The notes below the pieces were generated by a model, which saw only the letters and a list, made by a program, of their open reading frames with translations, had not been told where the DNA came from and did no database searches. Both the position numbers and the translations under genes were made by a program. Of a stretch of 55,706 nt of DNA, positions 9,293-23,300 are shown piece by piece. The stretch's first letter is position 1; every line of letters starts with the position of its first letter. The stretch is from Nemertoderma westbladi (Eukaryota > Xenacoelomorpha > Nemertodermatida > Nemertodermatidae): positions 1 through 55,706 of the forward strand of contig JAUCBJ010005459.1 in assembly GCA_032718475.1 (NCBI GenBank). Reading direction: 5' to 3'.

Positions 9293-10133
9293 AGACAGGT
9301 ATGTAGGATTACTAACAGTATCATAATTGCGCTAAATCGTTGCGCATCTCTGATTTCGACCACTCTTTGTTTTTACCAAGTGTGACACATGAGTGACCTA
9401 CCTATATCGCGTTACATGGCAGACCTCTTGCCTGATCGTAAAGTTGATCACAGTAAGTGTTTAGCAATCATCCAATGTGTAAAGTGCTACCTAACTAGCT
9501 TCGTTGCTTTATTTTATACTGAATAAAGGAACACACATACTAGAGGGCCGGTGTTACTCTTCTTACTTTTGAATTAAGGAGGAATTTCACTCACAATAGC
9601 TTTAATTTAGCTGCTTGTTTAAGCTACAGTATCCTAGGCAATTGCACTTTATTACGCCATACTGTATGTTTCTTATAAACATACAACAAGTACATGGATA
9701 TTACTGTCCACATATTGCCACACATCTTAAGTGCACTTACGTACACATGTTATATACCATATAGATGTATTCACTTTTCACGATATTTTTCACTTTCTAA
9801 ATTATCTGTTCTTTTTCAGTTGACATGTAGCCGAGATACTCTCGATAATGAGACTTAAATAATTGAAACTGCAAAGCGGAAATATCGCGGTAATTGGGTT
9901 TTTTAGGAGCTATTTGTAGGTGATATGAAACTCTGTTCTTTTTGTTGAAGGTGCTTGTTAATTAATTGAATCGTTATTATTATATGTTATTTAATTTGTT
10001 ACGGTTTTTGTTTCATTAATCTAATGGAAGGTAAGGGGTAAAAGTAAAGCAATGTAAAAATTAACATGTGAACATGAGACAAGAAACCCAGTGGCAACAC
10101 GGAGGCAGTGTGTTACTGCCACAAAGGAACGCG
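9293..10133. other. 3' flank, no gene seen
   Basis: Probable 3' UTR and intergenic DNA after the EGF/ShKT gene, with AATAAA at 9522-9527. No ORF or repeat family recognised. Confidence 0.5.
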
Positions 10134-10206
10134 GACAAATTGTAAACAGACAAAGTTACCATTTGTTACCGTTTGTGAAAGTAACTTTGTCTGTTTACAA
10201 TTTGTC
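10134..10206. repeat. Perfect 26-bp inverted repeat (hairpin)
   Basis: Positions 10134-10159 are exactly complementary to 10181-10206 around a 21-nt loop. The word GTAAACAGACAAAGTTAC in the arm resembles GTAAACTGACAAAGTTAC near 30190, and a shared GCCACAAAGG word flanks both, so this is probably part of a dispersed repeat. Confidence 0.85.
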
Positions 10207-10227
10207 TGTCAGCGCTGGTTTCAGCGC

Positions 10228-11011
10228 CAGCAAAGGACCAACACTAGAAGCAGCATGTTCTAATGAGCCGAGGAGCCGTTGGGCTCCCTTTAGTGATTCT
10301 GAGAGTACTCCTAAGTCATCAGCAAAGTCTAGATCAGTTAGGTACTTGGCAGGATTTCCTCGACTTCTGGAGCCCGTAGGTGGAGTTATCATCACCCCAT
10401 CATCATTATGATGATCTAAGGACATGCGTAGAATATAGTCAACCACAATTATGAACAAGAATGGCGCAAGTGTGTCTCCCTGGAGGACTCCCCATAACAC
10501 TTCAAATGGTTCTGTGGGTACTCTTATATGGGAGTCCATGCTTGGCTCTAACTGCAGAGGATACCAAATCTCTGGGTGGCATTTTCACAAGAATGCTGCG
10601 CCGGGTTTATTGTGTAAAGTACAATGAACACATCTCCAACCAGATGTGTTCATACAACATTGGGGGTATCTCATTAAACCCACCCCCCCCCCCCCCAAAA
10701 AAAAAAAAACCCGCCTCCGCTTTACAGGACATTGCTTTCAGTGTGAGGACCAGCCAGTGCATAATCCTGTGCTTTGGCGGTCTCATGGTGTGAACAAGCA
10801 TGGTGGACAGCCCATGACTTTCTTGAGACGCATCTTAAAGGACACTGGCCTTAAAGATGCGGATGATCTAGCAAATTCTTGGGTTGATAGGGAGTTTGGC
10901 GGCACAAGTTTGTCGACAAGCCGGCACAGCATTCGTAATATTTATGTAATATATATATATATAACGCAGATGCAATGCAGCACGCCGATCGCAGTAGTTG
11001 TGTAGTAGTAT
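10228..11011 (+). mobile_element. RTE-like LINE copy with inverted 5' segment
   Basis: Positions 10228-10517 match the RT region of the LINE at 19594-21383 but in reverse orientation (encoding [13 protein letters not shown] and DFADDLGVL on the minus strand). From about 10519 the sequence switches to the forward 3' part, through [15 protein letters not shown] and the short 3' tail. About 280 bp between the two parts are absent. This is the structure left by twin priming. The copy is defective, and a run of 14 C followed by 13 A (about 10682-10708) replaces normal coding sequence. Confidence 0.85.
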
Positions 11012-11167
11012 CCGAATAAATAAATTAGTAAATATTTATCATAATGATCTACATAACATTATATTCTACATCCATATTGTACAATATAATGTAATACATA
11101 TTCCAATTATTCATGAATAAAATGACAATTTTTAGGCCTAGATTTGAATGTTCTAATTCTGGCGCTC

Positions 11168-11347
11168 CTATGTAGAAACAACGTTGTCATGAGAACGGTT
11201 GATATACTTCTTCCTTGCCTCATCTATCTCTTTGGGTCTTCTGAAAGTCCAGTTTTGATTCACCAGATTTTCGCAGGGTCTCATCAACAAGTACTGGCTA
11301 GCCTCATCGGACGTTAAACAATCTTTAGTTCCAAATTTCAATATTTG
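11168..11347 (-). CDS. GALNT exon 10: end of lectin domain
   Basis: Acceptor CTCTTTAG, phase 0, then [18 protein letters not shown] and QNWTFR, which complete the beta-trefoil. After a short charged tail it stops at TAG (11170-11168). Confidence 0.9.
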   Translation of the reverse strand, partial: QILKFGTKDCLTSDEASQYLLMRPCENLVNQNWTFRRPKEIDEARKKYINRSHDNVVST

Positions 11348-14300
11348 CTAAAGAGAATAAAATTGAAATAAAAATAAAATTTGTTACTTATGTTTCAGAT
11401 GATTACAAAACAATCTATTAACGTTTTTAAATATGATAATAAATGTACAGTGATATAAAGTGATATAAAGTAATGTAAAGTAATGTACAGTGATGTAAAG
11501 TAATGTAAAGTAATGTAAAGTAATGTACAGTGATGTAAAGTAATGTAAAGTACTATTAGTTAAGTTATAGGTTAAAGGAAAACATGAAACACCGGGGGCA
11601 ACCCGAAGGCTCTTATTTCTTGTTGAGAAAACCACTCCAACTTTAAAAGATGATCACACCGTTAGGTCAGTATAACGCAATTCCGACGAAATAAAGCTCT
11701 ACAAATGTCTTGACGATGGTAAGTTATGTAATATGATTAATTTTTGGGAAAAGAGTTACATGCTCGATTTTTACAGCAGAACTTTCAATTGATTTTAAAA
11801 TAAATAATATTTAACAATATTGACAAAAAATTGAGTTTAATTTTTAACACGTCGACTATATTTATACCGCCAAATAACCTACTGTAGTTCTTACCTTTCC
11901 GTATATCTTCCATGCCTGATTACCGCGCTGTCTATGACAGGATCCAAGAGATACAAAATCACCGGAAGCGTCGAAACATTTAGTTTCGGGCCCGGAAATA
12001 ACTTTAATCTCTAAATCTCTAGAATATTGGAAGAACTGCGTCCCACCATAACCGTGGCAACCACTCATATACGGTTGTGTGTTTGTACGGTTCCCTCCAT
12101 CCAAACATAAATTATAACCCTTAAGATACAGCTGAAACGACGATAAATGTTTGTAATTATTAATATATTAATAAACAAATAAAATATTGGGTGTTTGAAA
12201 GCTATATTAGCTGTCATGTGATCCAATGCTAATCAAACATTTTATTGGGGAAGACCCTAACCAAAGGCACCCCTACCCCTAATAAAAAGGATAAAATATG
12301 CCATTGTGAGCAGTAATCGCATAATATTGAAAATGGTGTGTGTGGTGACATGCTCTGTGGACAAATAAGCCTGAAATTTCAGGTGTCATAGAACAGTAGA
12401 TAGTATTTTTAAACTGGTATTTATTCTGTTAACTGAATTAAACAATGAAATTTTTGAAAGTGACAATTTTGTAGTTTTTTTTAAATCGCATAAATATCTA
12501 ATCTAATCGGAGATCCCATAGGCCGCAAGGATCATGCCGCCTCCCAACATGCTTTGTTGGGATGCCTTGAAGAAGACTACAGTACAAAGATATGCATAGA
12601 TGTCTGTCTTTCCTTGTAGACAGATTTAACAATTTGTTTGCTACACAGGATACTTTCACTTGCTCTCTTTTCTTGTTTACTACTTTTCTGTTGTATAGGC
12701 TGAGCTGCTAGCAATCGAAATCCGGTTGATTACGCTATATGACCCTAGTTGACTTACAGTAGGTTTCCTTGTGATACTGGAATAAAGATATGCGATAAAG
12801 ATTAGTAAACTCTACAACACAACTTGCCTCTCCACTATATTCGAATTCCGAATTTAAATCTGACTCTGGGAACACGTTGGTTAAATACCATGACATGGGT
12901 TTACACTTGAGACTGTTTCGTAATGAAATCCTTTTTTCCAAATTTCCGGCATCTAAGTTCCATAACGCTGAAAAAAATGTTCAAACTGTTAAGAAAATAG
13001 TTAAAACACAATAGATTTCAACTTCATAACTTTTTGTCCCAGACTACACAAACCGACGGGGAATATAATTTATTATATTTTAACTTACTCGGTTTGTAAA
13101 GGTAAAATATGAACTTGTACTCGTCCAACCAGACCTCAGCGAGTCGCTTCAGGTTGTACCCCAGTGGATCATCGACTTTCGTCTTCCATTTGTAAGGTGA
13201 ATAAGAGCGGAATATATGTCCAACTCTACTGCAACTAGTTTGAATCAGTGAACCGCCACAATTCCAAATCTACACGAAATAAATATCAACTAATAGATCT
13301 AATAGTACAAGCATATGGGAGCCCAATTCATGTTGGTTCACTGACTGGTAACACAATTTGCGCGAGTTTATATTGCTGGTTTCAAGACACAACCACCACA
13401 ACAAAGACAACATTTATAGTGTTTTACCTTAAATACCGGTAGTTAAAGGTTAAAGCCAATACTGATAGACCAATAAACTAACCCGAAGACTGAGGTCAAC
13501 GTTTTCAGCACCCCATATCTCCATTTCCTCATCATAGCTTCCGATTTCATAAAAGAAATCCTTTTCAATAGCGAAAAGACCTCCAGCCATTGCCGGGGAC
13601 CTAAATTTAATTTGTGGTGAAATAATAACTGGTGAATGCTAATCAAAACATTTATGTTCTAGAACGTTTAACAAATATAATTTAACATGCAGAATATTTA
13701 TCATCAGTAGTAATGTCAAAATTTGTGAGCAAATAGCATGATTAATAAATAAAAGCGACGCGAAGCTGCAACGACGAACTTTACACATTTATTCTGATCC
13801 AACATTTAACCCACTGATCCTCCATTTAACTCACTGATCCTCCATTTAACTCACTGATCCTCCATTTAACTCACTGATGCTCCATTTAACTCACTGATCC
13901 TCCACTTATCTCACTGATCCTCCACTTATCTCACTGATCCTCCATTTAACTCACTGATCCTCCATTTAACTCACTGATCCTCCATTTAACTCACTGATCA
14001 TCCATTTAACCCACACAATCCTCCATTTAACTCACACGATCCTCCATTTAACTCACTGATCCTCCATTTAACTCACTGATCATCCACTTAACTCACTGAT
14101 CCTCCATTTAACTCACTAATCCTCCATTTAACTCACTGATCCTCCAATTAACTCACTGATCCTCCACTTAACTCACTGATCCTCCATTTAACTCACTGAT
14201 CCTCCACATAACTCACTGATCATCCATTTAACCCACACAATCCTCCATTTAACTCACACGATCCTCCATTTAACTCACTGATCCTCCATTTAACTCACTG

Positions 14301-17300
14301 ATCCTCTACTTAACTCACTGATCCTCCATTTAACTCACTGATCCTCCACTTAACTCACTGATCCTCCATTTAACTCACTGATCCTCCACTTAACTCACTG
14401 ATCCTCCATTTAACTCACTGATCCTCCATTTAACTCACTGATCCTCCATTTAACTCACTGATCCTCCATTTAACTCACTGATCCTCAATTTAAATCACTG
14501 ATCCTCCATTTAACTCACTGATCATCCATTTAACCCACACAATCCTCCATTTAACTCACACGACCCTCCATTTAACTCACTGATCCTCCATTTAACTCAC
14601 TGATCCTCCACTTAACTCACTGATCCTCCATTTAACTTACTGATCCTCCACTTAACTCACTGATCCTCCATTTAACTCACTGATCCTCCATTTAACTCAC
14701 TGATCCTCCATTTAACTCACTGATCCTCCACTTAACTCACTGATCCTCCATTTAACTCACTGATCATCCATTTAACCCACACAATCCTCCATTTAACTCA
14801 CACGATCCTCCATTTAACTCACTGATCCTCCATATAGCTCACTGATCCTCCACTTAACTCACTGAACCTCCATTTAACTCACTGATCCTCCACTTAACTC
14901 ACTGATCCTCCATTTAACTCACTGATCCTCCATTTAACTCACTGATCCTCCATTTAACCCACTGATCCTCCATTTAACTCACTGATCCTCCATTTAACTC
15001 ACTGATCATCCATTTAACCAACACAATCCTCCATTTAACTCACACGATCCTCCATTTAACTCACTGATCCTCCATTTAACTCACTGATCCTCCACTTATC
15101 TCACTGATCCTCCATTTAACTCACTGATCCTCCATTTAACTCACTGATCCTCCATTTAACTCACTGATCCTCCATTTAAATCACTGATCATCCATTTAAC
15201 CCACACAATCCTCCATTTAACTCACACGATCCTCCATTTAACTCACTGATCCTCCATTTAACTCACTGATCCTCCACTTAACTCACTGATCCTCCATTTA
15301 ACTTACTGATCCTCCACTTAACTCACTGATCCTCCATTTAACTCACTGATCCTCCATTTAACTCACTGATCCTCCATTTAACTCACTGATCCTCCATTTA
15401 ACTCACTGATCCTCCACTTAACTCACTGATCCTCCATTTAACTCACTGATCCTCCATTTAACTCACTGATCCTCCATTTAACTCACTGATCATCCATTTA
15501 ACCCATACAATCCTCCATTTAACTCACACGATCCTCCATTTAATTCACTGATCCTCCATATAGCTCACTGATCCTCCACTTAACTCACTGATCCTCCATT
15601 TAACTCACTGATCCTCCACTTAACTCACTGATCCTCCATTTAACTCACTGATCCTCCATTTAACTCACTGATCCTCCATTTAACTCACTGATCCTCCATT
15701 TAACTCACTGATCCTCCATTTAACTCACTGATCCTCTATTTAAATCACTGATCCTCCAGTTAACTCACTGATCATCCATTTAACCCACACAATCCTCCAT
15801 TTAACTCACACGATCCTCCATTTAACTCACTGATCCTCCATTTAACTCACTGATCCTCCACTTAACTCACTGATCCTCCATTTAACTCACTGATCCTCCA
15901 CATAACTCACTGATCATCCATTTAACCCACACAATCCTCCATTTAACTCACACGATCCTCCATTTAACTCACTGATCCTCCATTTAACTCACTGATCCTC
16001 TACTTAACTCACTGATCCTCCATTTAACTCACTGATCCTCCACTTAACTCACTGATCCTCCATTTAACTCACTGATCCTCCACTTAACTCACTGATCCTC
16101 CATTTAACTCACTGATCCTCCATTTAACTCACTGATCCTCCATTTAACTCACTGATCCTCCATTTAACTCACTGATCCTCAATTTAAATCACTGATCCTC
16201 CATTTAACTCACTGATCATCCATTTAACCCACACAATCCTCCATTTAACTCACACGACCCTCCATTTAACTCACTGATCCTCCATTTAACTCACTGATCC
16301 TCCACTTAACTCACTGATCCTCCATTTAACTTACTGATCCTCCACTTAACTCACTGATCCTCCATTTAACTCACTGATCCTCCATTTAACTCACTGATCC
16401 TCCATTTAACTCACTGATCCTCCACTTAACTCACTGATCCTCCATTTAACTCACTGATCATCCATTTAACCCACACAATCCTCCATTTAACTCACACGAT
16501 CCTCCATTTAACTCACTGATCCTCCATATAGCTCACTGATCCTCCACTTAACTCACTGAACCTCCATTTAACTCACTGATCCTCCACTTAACTCACTGAT
16601 CCTCCATTTAACTCACTGATCCTCCATTTAACTCACTGATCCTCCATTTAACCCACTGATCCTCCATTTAACTCACTGATCCTCCATTTAACTCACTGAT
16701 CATCCATTTAACCAACACAATCCTCCATTTAACTCACACGATCCTCCATTTAACTCACTGATCCTCCATTTAACTCACTGATCCTCCACTTAACTCACTG
16801 ATCCTCCATTTAACTCACTGATCCTCCATTTAACTCACTGATCCTCCATTTAACTCACTGATCCTCCATTTAAATCACTGATCCTCCATTTAACTCACTG
16901 ATCATCCATTTAACCCACACAATCCTCCATTTAACTCACACGATCCTCCATTTAACTCACTGATCCTCCATTTAACTCACTGATCCTCCACTTAACTCAC
17001 TGATCCTCCATTTAACTTACTGATCCTCCACTTAACTCACTGATCCTCCATTTAACTCACTGATCCTCCATTTAACTCACTGATCCTCCATTTAACTCAC
17101 TGATCCTCCATTTAACTCACTGATCCTCCACTTAACTCACTGATCCTCCATTTAACTCACTGATCCTCCATTTAACTCACTGATCATCCATTTAACCCAT
17201 ACAATCCTCCATTTAACTCACACGATCCTCCATTTAATTCACTGATCCTCCATATAGCTCACTGATCCTCCACTTAACTCACTGATCCTCCATTTAACTC

Positions 17301-20300
17301 ACTGATCCTCCACTTAACTCACTGATCCTCCATTTAACTCACTGATCCTCCATTTAACTCACTGATCCTCCATTTAACTCACTGATCCTCCATTTAACTC
17401 ACTGATCCTCTATTTAAATCACTGATCCTCCAGTTAACTCACTGATCATCCATTTAACCCACACAATCCTCCATTTAACTCACACGATCCTCCATTTAAC
17501 TCACTGATCCTCCATTTAACTCACTGATCCTCCACTTAACTCACTGATCCTCCATTTAACTCACTGATCCTCCACTTAACTCACTGATCCTCCATTTAAC
17601 TCACTGATCATCCATTTAACTCACTGATCCTCCATTTAACTCACTGATCCTCCATTTAACTCACTGATCCTCCACTTAACTCACTGATCCTCCATTTAAC
17701 TCACTGATCCTCCACTTAACTCACTGATCCTCCATTTAACTCACTGATCATCCATTTAACCCACACAATCCTCCATTTAACTCACACGATCCTCCATTTA
17801 ACTCACTGATCCTCCATATAGCTCACTGATCCTCCACTTAACTCACTGAACCTCCATTTAACTCACTGATCCTCCACTTAACTCACTGATCCTCCATTTA
17901 ACTCACTGATCCTCCATTTAACTCACTGATCCTCCATTTAACCCACTGATCCTCCATTTAACTCACTGATCCTCCATTTAACTCACTGATCATCCATTTA
18001 ACCAACACAATCCTCCATTTAACTCACACGATCCTCCATTTAACTCACTGATCCTCCATTTAACTCACTGATCCTCCACTTAACTCACTGATCCTCCATT
18101 TAACTCACTGATCCTCCATTTAACTCACTGATCCTCCATTTAACTCACTGATCCTCCATTTAAATCACTGATCCTCCATTTAACTCACTGATCATCCATT
18201 TAACCCACACAATCCTCCATTTAACTCACACGATCCTCCATTTAACTCACTGATCCTCCATTTAACTCACTGATCCTCCACTTAACTCACTGATCCTCCA
18301 TTTAACTTACTGATCCTCCACTTAACTCACTGATCCTCCATTTAACTCACTGATCCTCCATTTAACTCACTGATCCTCCATTTAACTCACTGATCCTCCA
18401 TTTAACTCACTGATCCTCCACTTAACTCACTGATCCTCCATTTAACTCACTGATCCTCCATTTAACTCACTGATCATCCATTTAACCCATACAATCCTCC
18501 ATTTAACTCACACGATCCTCCATTTAATTCACTGATCCTCCATATAGCTCACTGATCCTCCACTTAACTCACTGATCCTCCATTTAACTCACTGATCCTC
18601 CACTTAACTCACTGATCCTCCATTTAACTCACTGATCCTCCATTTAACTCACTGATCCTCCATTTAACTCACTGATCCTCCATTTAACTCACTGATCCTC
18701 TATTTAAATCACTGATCCTCCAGTTAACTCACTGATCATCCATTTAACCCACACAATCCTCCATTTAACTCACACGATCCTCCATTTAACTCACTGATCC
18801 ACCATTTAACTCACTGATCCTCCACTTAACTCACTGATCCTCCATTTAACTCACTGATCCTCCACTTAACTCACTGATCCTCCATTTAACTCACTGATCA
18901 TCCATTTAACTCACTGATCCTCCATTTAACTCACTGATCCTCCATTTAACTCACTGATCCTCCACTTAACTCACTGATCCTCCATTTAACTCGTTGATCC
19001 TCCATTTAACTCACTGATCCTCCACTTAACCCACTGATCCTCCATTTAACTCACTGGTCCTCCATTTAACTCACTGATCATCCATTTAACCCACACAAAC
19101 CTCCATTTAACTCACACGATCCTCCATTTAACTCACTGATCCTCCATTTAACTCACTGATCCTCCACTTAACTCACTGATCCTCCATTTAACTCACTGAT
19201 CCTCCATTTAACTCACTGATCCTCCATTTAACTCACTGATCCTCCATTTAACTCACTGATCCTCCATTTAAATCACTGATCCTCCATTTAACTCACTGAT
19301 CATCCATTTAACTCACACGATCCTCCATTTAACTCACTGATCCTCCATTTAACTCACTGATCCTCTACTTAACTCACTGATCCTCCATTTAACTCACTGA
19401 TCCTCCACTTAACTCACTGTTCCTCCATTTAACTCACTGATCCTCCACTTAACTCACTGATCCTCCATTTAACTCACTGATCCTCCATTTAACTCACTGA
19501 TTCTCCATTTAACTCACTGATCCTCCATTTAACTCACTGATCCTCAATTTAAATCACTGATCCTCCATTTAACTCACTGATCATCCATTTAACATTATTC
19601 CAGGCATGGAAATCGATCAATCTGCTTACTGGGCGGAAAAGCCAACCAACCACCAAGGTTAAGGCAGAATCACCAGCCGATCGCCTCAATGGTTGGAAAG
19701 CCCACTTTGAAAAACTCCTCAATAATGACAGGGTATTGCCTGATAACTTTATAGAAGTAAAGGTGTCTGAGTCTGTACTCCCAGATATTCCCATTGGCGA
19801 TATCTCCTTTGCAGAAGTGAAGGCTGCTGCAAAGAGCATTAAGACCAATCGTGCCAGTGGAGTAGATGGTGTTCCCCCTGAGGTCTTTAAAATACCTGAG
19901 TGTTTAAAGCTCATCTATCCCATCATAGTAGACATGTACCGTACAACAAGAGTCCCACAAGAAATGAAAACAAATAAGTTGGTGCCAGTTCCCAAGAAGG
20001 GCAACCTAACACTCTATGGTTCTTTTCGGGGAATCTCATTGATCTCAATTGCTGCAAAGCTATACAATAGGATTCTATTAAATCGCATCAGGGATCCCAT
20101 TGAGAGACTGCTCCGTGGAAATCAGAATGGGTTCCGTAAAGGTCGTGGGACCATGGAGCCCATTTTGGCACTTAGAAGGATAATTGAAGAATTATCAAAA
20201 AAGAAAGACAGGCATCTGGCTGTTATCTTTGTTGACTTCTTCAAGGCCTTTGATTCAGTCTCTCGCTCACGTATGTTCAGCATACTTTCATTATATGGGA

Positions 20301-23300
20301 TTCCTGATGAAATTATTGCAGCAATCAGATCAGTATACGATGGTTCGACAACATTTGTGTCTACTGTTGACGGTGACACAGAACCATTCGAAGTGTTATG
20401 GGGCGTCCTCCAAGGAGACACACTTGCACCATTCTTATTCATTATTGTGGTTGACTATGTTCTACGCATGTCCTTAGATCATCATAATGATGATGGGGTG
20501 ATGATAACTCCACCTACTGGCTCCAGAAGTCGAGGAAATCCTGCCAAGTACCTAACTGATCTAGACTTTGCTGATGACTTAGGAGTACTCTCAGAATCAT
20601 TAGAGGGAGCCCAACGGCTCCTCAGCTCATTAGAACATGCTGCTTCTAGTGTTGGTCTTTTTATTAACTCCAGAAAGACCAAAATTCTGACAGTTAACTT
20701 TGAAAGTCCTCAGCAAGTCTCTGATCGGATGAGCATAAGCTCAAAGGATGGTATGCTTGAGCATGTCGACGACTTCTGTTACCTGGGATCATGGATCCGG
20801 AAGTCAGGTGAGGACCTTCGAATACGTAAGGGAAAGGCATGGGCAGCCTTGAATAGGCTTTCCAGGATTTGGAAGTCACCGAGAATTAATCGGAAACTTA
20901 AGGTCCGATTATTTAGAGCAGCAGTAGTTCCAGTACTCCTCTACGGGAGTCCATGCTGGGCTCTAACTGCTGAGGACACCAAATCTCTGGATGGCACATT
21001 CACAAGAATGCTACGCCGGGTTCATTGTGTCAAGTACAATGCACACATCTCCAACCAGACACTATATAACATTGGAGGTGTCTCATTGGTTCCCCCAAGC
21101 TTGACACTAGAACAAAATCGCCTCCGCTTTGCAGGACATTGCTTTCGCCGTGAGGACCAGCCAGTGCATAATCTTGTACTTTGGCAGCCTCATGGAGTGA
21201 ATAAGCATGGTGGACAGCCCATGACTTTCTTGAGACGCATCTTAAAGGACACTGGTCTTAAAGATGCGGATGATCTAGCAAATGTCATGGGTGATAGGGA
21301 GTTGTGGCGGTGCAATTTTGTTGACAAGCCGGCACAGCATTCTTAAAAATGCAGCTGCAATGCAGCATGCCGATCCTAGTAGTAACCCACACAATCCTCC
21401 ATTTAACTCACACGACCCTCCATTTAACTCACTGATCCTCCATTTAACTCACTGATCCTCCACTTAACTCACTGATCCTCCATTTAACTTACTGATCCTC
21501 CACTTAACTCACTGATCCTCCATTTAACTCACTGATCCTCCATTTAACTCACTGATCCTCCATTTAACTCACTGATCCTCCACTTAACTCACTGATCCTC
21601 CATTTAACTCACTGATCATCCATTTAACCCACACAATCCTCCATTTAACTCACACGATCCTCCATTTAACTCACTGATCCTCCATATAGCTCACTGATCC
21701 TCCACTTAACTCACTGAACCTCCATTTAACTCACTGATCCTCCACTTAACTCACTGATCCTCCATTTAACTCACTGATCCTCCATTTAACTCACTGATCC
21801 TCCATTTAACCCACTGATCCTCCATTTAACTCACTGATCCTCCATTTAACTCACTGATCATCCATTTAACCAACACAATCCTCCATTTAACTCACACGAT
21901 CCTCCATTTAACTCACTGATCCTCCATTTAACTCACTGATCCTCCACTTAACTCACTGATCCTCCATTTAACTCACTGATCCTCCATTTAACTCACCGAT
22001 CCTCCATTTAACTCACTGATCCTCCATTTAAATCACTGATCCTCCATTTAACTCACTGATCATCCATTTAACCCACACAATCCTCCATTTAACTCACACG
22101 ATCCTCCATTTAACTCACTGATCCTCCATTTAACTCACTGATCCTCCACTTAACTCACTGATCCTCCATTTAACTTACTGATCCTCCACTTAACTCACTG
22201 ATCCTCCATTTAACTCACTGATCCTCCATTTAACTCACTGATCCTCCATTTAACTCACTGATCCTCCATTTAACTCACTGATCCTCCACTTAACTCACTG
22301 ATCCTCCATTTAACTCACTGATCCTCCATTTAACTCACTGATCATCCATTTAACCCACACAATCCTCCATTTAACTCACACGATCCTCCATTTAATTCAC
22401 TGATCCTCCATATAGCTCACTGATCCTCCACTTAACTCACTGATCCTCCATTTAACTCACTGATCCTCCACTTAACTCACTGATCCTCCATTTAACTCAC
22501 TGATCCTCCATTTAACTCACTGATCCTCCATTTAACTCACTGATCCTCCATTTAACTCACTGATCCTCTATTTAAATCACTGATCCTCCAGTTAACGCAC
22601 TGATCATCCATTTAACCCACACAATCCTCCATTTAACTCACACGATCCTCCATTTAACTCACTGATCCTCCATTTAACTCACTGATCCTCCACTTAACTC
22701 ACTGATCCTCCATTTAACTCACTGATCCTCCACTTAACTCACTGAGCCTCCATTTAACTCACTGATCATCCATTTAACTCACTGATCCTCCATTTAACTC
22801 ACTGATCCTCCATTTAACTCACTGATCCTCCACTTAACTCACTGATCCTCCATTTAACTCGTTGATCCTCCATTTAACTCACTGATCCTCCACTTAACCC
22901 ACTGATCCTCCATTTAACTCACTGGTCCTCCATTTAACTCACTGATCATCCATTTAACCCACACAAACCTCCATTTAACTCACACGATCCTCCATTTAAC
23001 TCACTGATCCTCCATTTAACTCACTGATCCTCCACTTAACTCACTGATCCTCCATTTAACTCACTGATCCTCCATTTAACTCACTGATCCTCCATTTAAC
23101 TCACTGATCCTCCATTTAACTCACTGATCCTCCATTTAAATCACTGATCCTCCATTTAACTCACTGATCATCCATTTAACCCACACAATCCTCCATTTAA
23201 CTCACACGATCCTCCATTTAACTCACTGATCATCCATTTAACTCACTGATCTTCCACTTAACTCACTGATCCTCCATTTAACTCACTGATCCTCCACTTA

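Noticed and set aside
11384-11635. 83-codon minus-strand open frame
   Set aside because: Mostly translation of the 10-bp TAATGTAAAG repeat in GALNT intron 9.
11640-11715. Plus-strand KLYKCLDDG stretch with a GTAAGT donor, resembling a lectin repeat
   Set aside because: A stop codon lies just upstream in frame and there is no acceptor. The real last lectin exon is on the minus strand at 11168-11347.
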